In this document: piece after piece, positions 55,272 through 63,491 of the stretch | How positions within the stretch are numbered: position 1 is the stretch's first letter | Layout of the letters: every line of letters starts with the position of its first letter | Origin: Marixanthomonas sp963974425 | Lineage (GTDB): Bacteria; Bacteroidota; Bacteroidia; Flavobacteriales; Flavobacteriaceae | Assembly: GCF_963974425.1 (NCBI RefSeq) | Contig: NZ_CAXBCK010000008.1 | Span: 23,428-87,427, forward strand | Length of the DNA: 64,000 nt | Direction of reading: 5' to 3' | Program-made: the position numbers and the translations under genes | The notes under the pieces: generated by a model | Seen by the model: the letters and a program-made list of their open reading frames with translations, nothing else | The model's database searches: none | Told to the model about the DNA's origin: nothing

Positions 55272-57494
55272 ATGAAACCTATATTTTTATGGGTACTATT
55301 ACTATGCTCTATTGTTGCGCAATCGCAAAGCATTACTGGCAAAATAGTAACCCAAAACAACACCCCTCTTGAAAACGTGTATGTTTTCAACAAAAATTCG
55401 AATACTCATACTCATACCGACATTTCCGGAAACTTTACTATAAAGGGTAATACGGAAGGCGATCAACTTTTTATTTCGCATTTAGGGTACGAAGGCCGAA
55501 CAATTCCTGTTACTGCCGAAAGTTTTACTAAAGATGTTAGTATTGTATTAAACGAAGCGTCAGTAAGTTTAGAACAAATTATTATCACACCGCAAGTAAA
55601 TGCTCTAAACCAATTGACCGATGTAGATTTAGAAACCGACCCAGTAAAATCGTCACAAGAAATACTACGGAAAGTTCCTGGACTTATCATTGGTCAACAC
55701 GCCGGTGGCGGAAAAGCAGAGCAGATTTTTCTTCGTGGCTTCGATATTGACCACGGAACCGATATTAGCCTTTCGGTAGATGGTATGCCAGTTAATATGG
55801 TATCGCATGCTCATGGTCAAGGATACAGTGATTTACACTTTTTAATACCAGAAACCATTGAAAATATTGAATTTGGAAAAGGTCCTTACTATGCAGCCCA
55901 AGGTGATTTTACTACTGCCGGTTATGTGGACTTTAAAACCAAAAATAAGTTGGATAACAGCTCCATTTCGGTTGAATATGGTGATTTCAACTCCTTTAGA
56001 ACCGTTGGAATGTTTAAAGTTTTAGAAACTGAAAAAAGCAATGCTTACATCGCTACATCAATAAACACCTTTGATGGTCCGTACGATTCACCACAAAATT
56101 TCAATAGATACAACGTAATGGGAAAATTTAATTTTCAGCTTCCCGGCGATCAACACATGAGTATAAGCGCATCGCACTTACAAAGTAAATGGGACGCTTC
56201 AGGACAAATACCTCAACGTGCTGTGGACGCAGGTTTAATTGATCGTTTTGGGGCTATCGATGATACCGAAGGTGGCAATACTAGCCGGACCAATCTAATT
56301 TTAAATCATACCAAAATTATTTCGCCTACACAGAAGTTGAAAAGTACTGCTTATGTAACACATTATGATTTTGAGCTGTATTCTAATTTTACATTCTTTC
56401 TAGAAGATCCTGTAAATGGCGATCAAATTAAACAAAAAGAAGACCGTAGTCTCTTCGGCTTTAAAACAGCTTATACAGAGAAACTGGAAGCAGATGCTTT
56501 CGATTTTGAATATACAGCCGGTGGTGGTGTTCGGTATGATGATGTAAATGATGTTCAGCTTTCCAGAACCAAGAACCGAGATGAATTATTGGAGCATTTA
56601 GCCTTCGGAAATGTAGATCAAATGAATGCTTTCGGATTTGTAAACACAGAATTCGATTTTGGTGATTTTAAAATAAATCCTGCCTTGCGTTTAGACTATT
56701 TTAAGTTCGATTATGAAAATTTCTTAACTGAAACATATGATAATAAAAGTGAAAGCAAAGTGTTCGCCAGTCCGAAATTAAACTTTGTATATAGTCCTAA
56801 CCGTCAACTACAATTATTCGCGAAAACAGGAATAGGGTTTCACTCCAATGATAGTCGTGTGGTAGTAGCTAATAGCGGTGAAGATATTTTGCCAGCAGCT
56901 TATGGAGCCGATTTAGGAGCCATTTATAAAGTAACAGATAACTTAATCCTGAATACCGCTCTTTGGACGTTGTTCTTAGATCAAGAATTTGTGTATGTAG
57001 GCGATGCTGCCATTGTAGAACCTAGAGGGAAAACCCGTAGAATGGGAGTCGATTTTGGTGTTCGTTATGAAGCTACCGATTGGATGTACTTTTTTGGTGA
57101 TATAAATTATACGTATGCCCGAAGCACTGAAGCTCCAGATGGCGAAGATTACATACCGTTAGCTCCAGACTTGACCTCAACCGGAGGTGTTGCTTTTGAT
57201 AATATTGGTGATTTTTCCGGCGGATTAAATTACCGTTACATCAAGGATCGTGCGGCTAATGAAGACAACAGTATTGTGGCCGAAGGCTATTTTGTAACCG
57301 ATTTCAACATTAATTATACCTATAAAAACTTAGTTTTTGGGGTGATTATTGAAAACCTATTCGATACCGAATGGAACGAAACACAATTCGCCACCGAAAG
57401 TCGTTTATTTAATGAAGCTGAACCCACAGAAGAAATACACTTTACACCAGGAACGCCCCTTTTTATAAGAGGGAAAGTAACGGTTAATTTTTAA
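55272..57494 (+). CDS. TonB-dependent receptor, possible metal uptake
   Basis: 740-residue receptor with signal peptide, CarboxypepD_reg-like domain (about 20-95), plug (QILRKVPGLIIGQHAGGG, FLRGFDIDHGTD, MVSHAHGQGYSDLHFL) and barrel. It is shorter than the SusC-like receptors at 38 and 43 kb and closer to small-ligand or ZnuD-like receptors. Extra His residues (NTHTHTD, SHAHGQG, HGTD) and the His-rich neighbour suggest a divalent metal. The barrel ends FIRGKVTVNF with terminal Phe. A terminator follows. Ligand identity is inference. Confidence 0.9.
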   Translation: MKPIFLWVLLLCSIVAQSQSITGKIVTQNNTPLENVYVFNKNSNTHTHTDISGNFTIKGNTEGDQLFISHLGYEGRTIPVTAESFTKDVSIVLNEASVSLEQIIITPQVNALNQLTDVDLETDPVKSSQEILRKVPGLIIGQHAGGGKAEQIFLRGFDIDHGTDISLSVDGMPVNMVSHAHGQGYSDLHFLIPETIENIEFGKGPYYAAQGDFTTAGYVDFKTKNKLDNSSISVEYGDFNSFRTVGMFKVLETEKSNAYIATSINTFDGPYDSPQNFNRYNVMGKFNFQLPGDQHMSISASHLQSKWDASGQIPQRAVDAGLIDRFGAIDDTEGGNTSRTNLILNHTKIISPTQKLKSTAYVTHYDFELYSNFTFFLEDPVNGDQIKQKEDRSLFGFKTAYTEKLEADAFDFEYTAGGGVRYDDVNDVQLSRTKNRDELLEHLAFGNVDQMNAFGFVNTEFDFGDFKINPALRLDYFKFDYENFLTETYDNKSESKVFASPKLNFVYSPNRQLQLFAKTGIGFHSNDSRVVVANSGEDILPAAYGADLGAIYKVTDNLILNTALWTLFLDQEFVYVGDAAIVEPRGKTRRMGVDFGVRYEATDWMYFFGDINYTYARSTEAPDGEDYIPLAPDLTSTGGVAFDNIGDFSGGLNYRYIKDRAANEDNSIVAEGYFVTDFNINYTYKNLVFGVIIENLFDTEWNETQFATESRLFNEAEPTEEIHFTPGTPLFIRGKVTVNF

Positions 57495-57514
57495 AAATTC
57501 AGAGTAATTTTTAT

Positions 57515-57551
57515 AAAAAAGCACAGTGCATGAATTTGTACTGTGTTTTTT
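57515..57551. terminator. Terminator after the TonB receptor
   Basis: CACAGTGC (57522-57529) pairs with GTACTGTG (57538-57545), with one G-T wobble, and is flanked by A and T runs. Confidence 0.8.
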
Positions 57552-57699
57552 ATTTGAGTCTTTCCATAACTCTTTTAGGTATTTCAGTTTCCTTGTTTGT
57601 ATCTTTCATAAGTCTAATATAACTAGAATAAGCTTCTTTTGCTTTTGGTTTATCTCCCAACCCTCAATAAGCATGGCCAAGTATCAACATCATTAAGCT
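57550..57699 (-). pseudogene. TPR-like gene remnant
   Basis: The minus strand reads as a short TPR-like tail with LGHAY, an in-frame TGA, then GLGDKPKAKEAYSSY and a final TAA. The GHAYxxLGDKxKAxEAY pattern is typical of a tetratricopeptide helix pair. No upstream start or further repeats are present, so only the 3' end of a gene survives, and it carries a stop. It is part of the gene-poor stretch 57495-58333. Confidence 0.6.
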
Positions 57700-57705
57700 C
57701 TGTTA

Positions 57706-58285
57706 TTACCGTAGGATAATACGGTTTCCACTTCCACGAGTAGCCGAATTGCGTACTTCGAAATGCAGGTGAGCCATCCTTGCTGATTGACCATTTGCAT
57801 TACCAGATTGACCTGTTTGGCCAATCACACCACCTGCACTAACTTCTTGATTTTCTTCAACATCAACTTGGGAGAGGTTTGCATAGAAAAAATAGTACTC
57901 AGTTTCGTTACTTATAGAAGGTAAGATGATATAGTATTGGTTCTGTTCCGTTTTCAAAAACCTGAATTCGCTCTTCATCAAAAAAGTCTATTTCGTGCTT
58001 GGTGTATTCATAATCATTAACTAAACTATCTTCAAAAATAATCTTGTAAAAATGTTTAAGTCAGAGGAGGCAAGTTTGAGTTTATAATCTAAAATAATAA
58101 TTTCTTTGTTATATATTAAATTAGATGTAAGATGTTCAATTTTGAACCTTACTTCCTTTAGCAAGGTCGTGTGATTTTCAATCGCACTCTTCTGGATTTC
58201 AGCATCCAGACTTATAACCTTATCATTATTTTTTTACAACTGCTGAAGGATATAGCAAAAAAAGTGTTATTACTATATATTTCAT
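57706..58285 (-). pseudogene. Multiply frameshifted lipoprotein/M23 peptidase remnant
   Basis: The minus strand starts MKYIVITL at 58285. Shifting frame at a T7 run gives FFAISFSSCKK, a lipobox. Another shift at an A7 run gives NNDKVISLDAEIQKSA and a coiled stretch, and a further shift at a T5 run gives FYKIIFEDSLVNDYEY. A last shift leads to the open 3' part (57981-57706) with YYFFYANLSQV, GGVIGQTGQSG and HLHFEVRN, the C-terminal half of an LytM/M23 peptidase. The N-terminal zinc motif HxxxD is missing. At least four shifts, mostly one-base losses in homopolymers, plus missing sequence make this a decayed gene. It may be one or two original genes. Confidence 0.7.
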
Positions 58286-58333
58286 ATTACGAAATTTATA
58301 TTTCAACCTACTCTTATCAATTCTATAGAAATA

Positions 58334-59455
58334 TTAGTTCGCAATCACTTTTTTATCGCAATTTGTGTCTCTGTCTTTTTCGCTGGGAATATATTTGATT
58401 TGACGCGCAACTATTGAATCTGTTAATTTTTTCAACAAAAGATTTTGAGGTACCTCGCAAGAATAAACAGTCGTTTCCTTTTCATTACTTACTTTTGTCT
58501 TATAAATAGTCTTTTGCAAAGTCCAGCTCCTATCATCATAATTAATATAATGAGTGGCCGTTAAATAGCCTCCATCTGGAAAATATGTTTTTATTGCTAA
58601 CACAGAGTTTCCTTTCGGTTTATAAATTGTATCTATGACATTGCCGCCATCTTCAGAAAAATTAATACTTTCCAATGCAAACTTATATTTTTTGTCGTTT
58701 TTCAGGTAAAAAAAGAGTTGATTTCCTTTATGTTTTTTACTGCTCACAACTTTATCAGGTTTTCCGTCTTTGTTTATGTCGATGTTTTCTATAAAATAGT
58801 CAGGGCTGTTTTCAAAATATGAAAACTCTCTTAGAGGTTTTCTATTAATTTCTACCTCCTGCTTTGCTTCATTTTGATTGAAATTAGTTTCAAATAAGAT
58901 TTTTGTGATAGCTTGCTTTTCGGGATTTAAATTTGAAATAAATTCTGTATCCTTTCTAGGGTGCGGTCCATCAAAAAGGAAAAACAATACCGATTTTGCC
59001 TTCGAGTTATTCAATTCATTTATCAGATTATACTTTTTGTTTTCTTTGATAAACATTAATGCACCATCTTGAAAATAGTTGATGCCATCTGCCTCCCAAT
59101 GGCCGTTTTCTGAAATTTCTATTAGTTGCTTTTGGTATTTGATGAATTCTTTTTTTGAAAGTAACGAAAACCAATATCTTATGTACGCTAAGCTCTCCTT
59201 ATACAAGGGTTGGGGTTTTTTGTTTTCTGGATCCCATCCAAAATAATTTTGAAACTCATTGAATGTATCTGGGAATTGTTTCATAAACAATGCCTCATCC
59301 TTTTCTGCAAAGGCTTTCTTAAGCATAGCCAAGTCTTTCTGAGCTAGTTCAACTTTTTCATTTGAGTAAACATTACTCAATTGCGGTTCTGTTTTCTTTT
59401 CTTTGCAAGAAATTGTGATAAAAAATATAAAACCTATTAAAATATATCTATTCAT
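58334..59455 (-). CDS. Lipoprotein, probable T6SS immunity protein
   Basis: 373-residue lipoprotein (C17 in FFITISC). The N-terminal half is helical and charged. The C-terminal half has DINKDGKPDKVV, a calcium-binding-like loop, then beta strands, resembling XAC2610/FG-GAP-type lipoproteins that act as inhibitors in some interbacterial toxin systems; this likeness is by eye. Its ATG overlaps the effector stop by eight bases, strongly coupling the two. A periplasmic lipoprotein is the expected place for immunity to a cell-wall hydrolase. The immunity role is inference. Confidence 0.75.
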   Translation of the reverse strand: MNRYILIGFIFFITISCKEKKTEPQLSNVYSNEKVELAQKDLAMLKKAFAEKDEALFMKQFPDTFNEFQNYFGWDPENKKPQPLYKESLAYIRYWFSLLSKKEFIKYQKQLIEISENGHWEADGINYFQDGALMFIKENKKYNLINELNNSKAKSVLFFLFDGPHPRKDTEFISNLNPEKQAITKILFETNFNQNEAKQEVEINRKPLREFSYFENSPDYFIENIDINKDGKPDKVVSSKKHKGNQLFFYLKNDKKYKFALESINFSEDGGNVIDTIYKPKGNSVLAIKTYFPDGGYLTATHYINYDDRSWTLQKTIYKTKVSNEKETTVYSCEVPQNLLLKKLTDSIVARQIKYIPSEKDRDTNCDKKVIAN

Positions 59456-61838
59456 AGTCCTCTGTTATTATTATTTGTGCCCCATCAATACCTTTTTCTT
59501 CAACAACCTCGTGAATTTCTGATAGTGTTGCTTGACTTCCTCCTACAAAATCTGTATCACGCGTGGATCCTGGCAATAAACATCCCTCGGTGTCGCCAGC
59601 TGTATTCCCTCCATGTATAAGAATAGCACGAGCTGCTGAAACTTCGATATTTGACAATTTAAGGACTCCCTGAAAACGAGTTCCATTATGCCATTCCAAA
59701 TCGTAAGTGCCTGTGGGAACTCTTTGCTCCAAGCCAGACTGTGTCGTGTCTGGTCCTTTCTCTTCAAGCATATATCCACTTACATCAGAATTATCGATTG
59801 TAAATTCTCCTATAGTCGAATTTTCTGTTTCCCACTTTCTCACTAATCTTATCACCAACCCTGTATTTACACAAAGCTCAGGGTACTGAAAAACTTCTTT
59901 TAAATCATCAATAAAGTCTAATCTTTCCTGCCTACCATTACTTCCCCCATTTACAAGCCAGCTTATCAAATCTCCTTCATCATCATCTGCAATATCGCTT
60001 AAATTAACTGTCCCATAGCTTTGGGCTACCTCTTCATAAGTGTATTCAATAATTGTTCTTGTATAACTTAAATCATCTCTTGACACATATGTTGAACCAT
60101 TAGGTGGAGACCAGGTTGTACCGCTCGCATTTAACTGCTTACCTTGCCTCCAATACCATCCTGCTGAATCCAAAGCATTTCTCAAGTCATTTCTTATATC
60201 TTCATAATTAGTCACAAAATCTTCTCCAGTGAAACTAGAATATGCCTTATAACCAACTTCCCAAGTAAGTTGCATAATGCCTCTACCTATGTATGGTGCA
60301 TATCGACCTGTTGTACTATATTCTTCAGTAGTTCTCAACCTATCAGACTCATGATAGACTTGAGCTAAAAAATGAATTTTTCTTATACACTTTGTAATAC
60401 CATAAGTTTCAAATATCTCATTGAGTACTTCAGTAAATCTTTCCATAGTTTTATCTACCTCTGGAATATCACAGTTTCCCGCGGTAAATAAAGTGGCATT
60501 TTCTTCATCGCGAAGTGTATCAATAATAGTTTGCATTTCTGATACAGTGAAACCTCTATCACAAGAACATTTATTTCCAATCTCAAAATAAGCTTCATCA
60601 TTCTCATTTAAAAACTCTTCTTCATGGCTTTCTTCGTCACCTTCAGCGGCTACTTTAAGCCATAAGAATACCGTTTGCCGTTCTGCTTCTTCCCCTTCTG
60701 TACCGTTTCCTTCTGCATTCGTTGCAGGCACCACTCCATTAACGGGGATAATTAAAATTTGTCCAGGTTGGATTTGGGTTGGGTTGGTAATATTATTAGC
60801 AGCCTGTATATCCTGCCAGCTTACTCCAGGATAATTCCCTGCTATAATGGATAAAATATCACCATTTTGCACAGTATATGTTACCGGTTCGGGTGGCGGC
60901 ACGTCATTTTCTGTATCAGTTTCAGGCTCTTGTTCTTCAGAACCCTCATCGCTGTCCTCTTCTTCTTCAAGTTCACCTGCCATCATATTTTTCCACTCCT
61001 CCAAATCCTCATCATCCGAAGGTCGAAGTCTTATAGGAATAGCGACATAAGATTCGTCTATCGTTTCTACCAACTCGGTGACTTCCTGTAAATCTTCACT
61101 GGCTTGGCTCTCTTCAACCTCGTGGTCTCTCAACAAAACCGGTAGAGGCGCATCTGATCCTACTAAGAGTTCCTCTTTTTCGAGAATGGTTATGGTGATC
61201 TCTTTGCCATCTAAATTTCCTGTTTTAGCGAAGATATAGATGTCACTTTCTAAAGCAGAACTGTCTATTTTTTCGAATTTCTCTTGGTCTTCCAGTGTTC
61301 GAGTAGGTATTTGCAATACATCATCGCTGTCGTAGGTTGTGTTCTCCAATACCCCAAGGATATCAGGTAACTCAATATATTCGTTTCGTGTCTCTAAATC
61401 AGACGCTGAATTGGTTAGGATAATCTGCGCAATATTTGGCTTGTTCGCATCGGTAATGACATTGCCATCATAATTGAATTGATAAGGGTAAGGATTGCCA
61501 GGATTATCTGTCTTTACCTTTTCGATTACTTTCTTGGCAAAATAGGCGTCAATAATTCCATCCGTCGAAGCATCATTGGCAGCGGTTGAATTCATAGTAG
61601 GTGTTTCTTGCTCCACAGCAGGTTCAGCCTCGGCGGTTTCAGTTTCTGTGGCCTGTGGATCTTGCTCGTTGGTTTCAAAATTTGTTTCTTCAGCCACGTC
61701 TTCACTTGCTTGTTCAAACGGATCCACCTCGATGATCGGTTCAGGCCCCGGTGTGGCAGGAGGTGTATCCTCACCACCAAAGAGACCGCTTATCCACTGG
61801 CCTACTCGCTTAAAAAAATCACCTATTGCTTCAAACAT
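59448..61838 (-). CDS. T6SS-associated cell-wall hydrolase effector (LysM-GH19-DUF5675)
   Basis: 796-residue protein. An amphipathic start (MFEAIGDFFKRVGQWISGLF) is followed by a long acidic linker, a LysM domain (about 320-365, TYTVQNGDILSI), a GH19 chitinase/endolysin-like domain (about 425-655) with candidate catalytic E497 in AQVYHESDR and GRGIMQLTW, then a DUF5675 domain (about 660-790) with ILIHGGNTAGDTEGCLLPG holding H742 and C753. There is no Sec signal. It is encoded after vgrG and a DUF4280 PAAR-like gene, so it is likely loaded on the T6SS spike to degrade target peptidoglycan. Very acidic low-complexity stretches lie at about 40-80 and 285-315. The effector call rests on domains plus context. 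Confidence 0.82.
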   Translation of the reverse strand: MFEAIGDFFKRVGQWISGLFGGEDTPPATPGPEPIIEVDPFEQASEDVAEETNFETNEQDPQATETETAEAEPAVEQETPTMNSTAANDASTDGIIDAYFAKKVIEKVKTDNPGNPYPYQFNYDGNVITDANKPNIAQIILTNSASDLETRNEYIELPDILGVLENTTYDSDDVLQIPTRTLEDQEKFEKIDSSALESDIYIFAKTGNLDGKEITITILEKEELLVGSDAPLPVLLRDHEVEESQASEDLQEVTELVETIDESYVAIPIRLRPSDDEDLEEWKNMMAGELEEEEDSDEGSEEQEPETDTENDVPPPEPVTYTVQNGDILSIIAGNYPGVSWQDIQAANNITNPTQIQPGQILIIPVNGVVPATNAEGNGTEGEEAERQTVFLWLKVAAEGDEESHEEEFLNENDEAYFEIGNKCSCDRGFTVSEMQTIIDTLRDEENATLFTAGNCDIPEVDKTMERFTEVLNEIFETYGITKCIRKIHFLAQVYHESDRLRTTEEYSTTGRYAPYIGRGIMQLTWEVGYKAYSSFTGEDFVTNYEDIRNDLRNALDSAGWYWRQGKQLNASGTTWSPPNGSTYVSRDDLSYTRTIIEYTYEEVAQSYGTVNLSDIADDDEGDLISWLVNGGSNGRQERLDFIDDLKEVFQYPELCVNTGLVIRLVRKWETENSTIGEFTIDNSDVSGYMLEEKGPDTTQSGLEQRVPTGTYDLEWHNGTRFQGVLKLSNIEVSAARAILIHGGNTAGDTEGCLLPGSTRDTDFVGGSQATLSEIHEVVEEKGIDGAQIIITEDYE

Positions 61839-61880
61839 ACCTTTACGTTTTATAGTTTGTGCGTTTCTTCTTTTTAAATT

Positions 61881-62234
61881 TTATGGTTCCAGACAATGTA
61901 TCGTCTTATTTTTAATATCTATATAGCTAAATTTTGTAAAATACACTTTACCTTCTTTACTTTTCCAGTCAATTGAAAAATCTATAAGCTGAAATGTACA
62001 GCTATCAAATAAATCAGGTTCAAAAATTACATTATTTTTAATGTCCTTTAAAACTACATACGTTTTTCTATATCCACTTTCGCTTGACAATGAGGCTATT
62101 GGTTTATACTCTTTTTCAATAAAAACTTCCAACTTATAGTTACTATCTGGACTTTTATAAACTTCTTTTAATTCAAATTTTGAACAACTCGATATTATAA
62201 GTAGGATGCAGAATATTGAAATAAAATACTTCAT
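61881..62234 (-). CDS. Small lipoprotein in the T6SS cassette
   Basis: 117-residue lipoprotein (C17 in IISSC) with a single small beta-rich domain (SNYKLEVFIEKEYKP, TYVVLKDIKNN). It lies 3 bases after the DUF4280 gene and 42 bases before the effector. It could be a second immunity protein or one left from an earlier effector. There is no family match by eye. Confidence 0.7.
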   Translation of the reverse strand: MKYFISIFCILLIISSCSKFELKEVYKSPDSNYKLEVFIEKEYKPIASLSSESGYRKTYVVLKDIKNNVIFEPDLFDSCTFQLIDFSIDWKSKEGKVYFTKFSYIDIKNKTIHCLEP

Positions 62235-62237
62235 TGT

Positions 62238-62624
62238 CTATGGTGCAACACCTTCCACATCCGTCGGCTCCATACTATCAACTTCAGATTTTTGGATGTG
62301 ATCTTTTATTTTTATATCCACGCCCCCGTAACTGCACTTTATAGTAGAACATTCCAATAAAGCCTTATTGCTTTGTATTAAAATGTCTCCAGTATTAATC
62401 CATTTTACTGGTGCAATGAGCGCAGCGCAGGGCACACTCTGTTTATCGCTTTTTTTGCAATTTCCAGTAAACTGCAAGTTGGATTTGGCGCTGTCTTTTA
62501 CTGTAGCCCAGGTTTTGTCTTGTAGCTTTACATCGTTGGATGTTACCACAAGTTTTCCTTCAGGTTTTGTACAAAGGCTGCATTCCAGTTTTGCGTTGTT
62601 GCATACATAGTTTTTCCCGGCCAT
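62238..62624 (-). CDS. DUF4280 PAAR-like spike tip protein
   Basis: 128-residue DUF4280 protein. Paired cysteines C8, C15 and C18 at the start, a central NCKKSDKQSVPC and a late CSTIKCSYGGVDIKIKDH match the PAAR-like DUF4280 pattern. These proteins cap VgrG spikes and link cargo in T6SS and related contractile systems. It lies between vgrG and the effector, the expected position of the adaptor tip. Confidence 0.85.
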   Translation of the reverse strand: MAGKNYVCNNAKLECSLCTKPEGKLVVTSNDVKLQDKTWATVKDSAKSNLQFTGNCKKSDKQSVPCAALIAPVKWINTGDILIQSNKALLECSTIKCSYGGVDIKIKDHIQKSEVDSMEPTDVEGVAP

Positions 62625-62630
62625 ATTGCT

Positions 62631-63488
62631 TTATTTTATCTGTTTTTGTAAGCTATATTCTATTTTCTTATAATAATCTGCTCCATAAGCGACTTCTGTG
62701 GTCAGTTGCATATTTTTAATTACGTTTGAGTTTTTGTCTATCAAATAGGAGCCTGAATATTTTTTCAATTTTAATTTCGACTCTTCTTTAATACCTTTTT
62801 TATCAAACTCGTTCATTACTACTTTTAAATCGTTCTTTTCAGGATCAAAATCACCCTTAACTTTCAATGTAACCTCTCGTTCCCCAACTTTTTCCAACAA
62901 AACGCTTTCCTTAAAATGCAGTGTTGTATTGAAAATAAAATTATCGATAGCACGGTCCCTTTGGTTGTATTTTGAAGCATCTGTGCTGTGTTCAAAACAA
63001 ATGGCGTTAAAGAGGCCTCCAAATAGCCTATATTGTTTAAAATCTTCCAATAAGGCATCGTGGTTTTCTATTTTTTTTTCAATACCGCTTACATAGGCAT
63101 CAAAACTTTTTCCGCGGTACTCATTTGTTAGTTTTCTTTTTATTGGATACCATTTATTTAGTATCTCATCTTGGTTCAAGATTCTAATAATTTCACCTAA
63201 AGGATTTACTTTAAGCTGAACAAAATCGATAGTCTTCGCAATTTCTTTCGAAATATTTTCTTGTTTTTTCAGAATTGAATCTAAGGTTAATTCTTCCTTT
63301 TCCGTTTTTATAGCTACAATTGTATTTTTCGATTCTAGCGGTTCTATTTCAACGTTTAAGTGTCTGGTTACCGTCTGCTTTTTTTTTATATTTTTTATGT
63401 TCGTTTCTGAATACACTTTTTGAATATATTCCGCTGTCTGTTGAACGGAAGGCGAAGTTATTTCAAAAAACTCTGGAACAAACTTCAT
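62631..63488 (-). CDS. Unknown protein between vgrG and the PAAR-like gene
   Basis: 285-residue protein without a signal peptide or membrane segment. It is rich in charged residues, with a helical N-terminal half and a beta-rich C-terminal half (EVTLKVKGDFDPEKNDLKVV, KLKLKKYSGSYLIDKNSN). No family is recognised. It starts three bases after vgrG and ends six bases before DUF4280, so it is probably co-produced with the spike. It may be an effector-loading chaperone or adaptor, by position only. Confidence 0.7.
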   Translation of the reverse strand: MKFVPEFFEITSPSVQQTAEYIQKVYSETNIKNIKKKQTVTRHLNVEIEPLESKNTIVAIKTEKEELTLDSILKKQENISKEIAKTIDFVQLKVNPLGEIIRILNQDEILNKWYPIKRKLTNEYRGKSFDAYVSGIEKKIENHDALLEDFKQYRLFGGLFNAICFEHSTDASKYNQRDRAIDNFIFNTTLHFKESVLLEKVGEREVTLKVKGDFDPEKNDLKVVMNEFDKKGIKEESKLKLKKYSGSYLIDKNSNVIKNMQLTTEVAYGADYYKKIEYSLQKQIK

Positions 63489-63491
63489 ATA

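Noticed and set aside
58171..58398. Plus-strand 75-residue reading frame in the gene-poor stretch
   Set aside because: It is hydrophobic and AT-driven, lies opposite the decayed lipoprotein remnant and runs into the next minus-strand gene; no coding signal was seen.
60847..61091. Plus-strand Ser-rich reading frames opposite the effector gene
   Set aside because: They are shadows of the acidic Glu/Asp repeats of the minus-strand effector and have no start context or homology.
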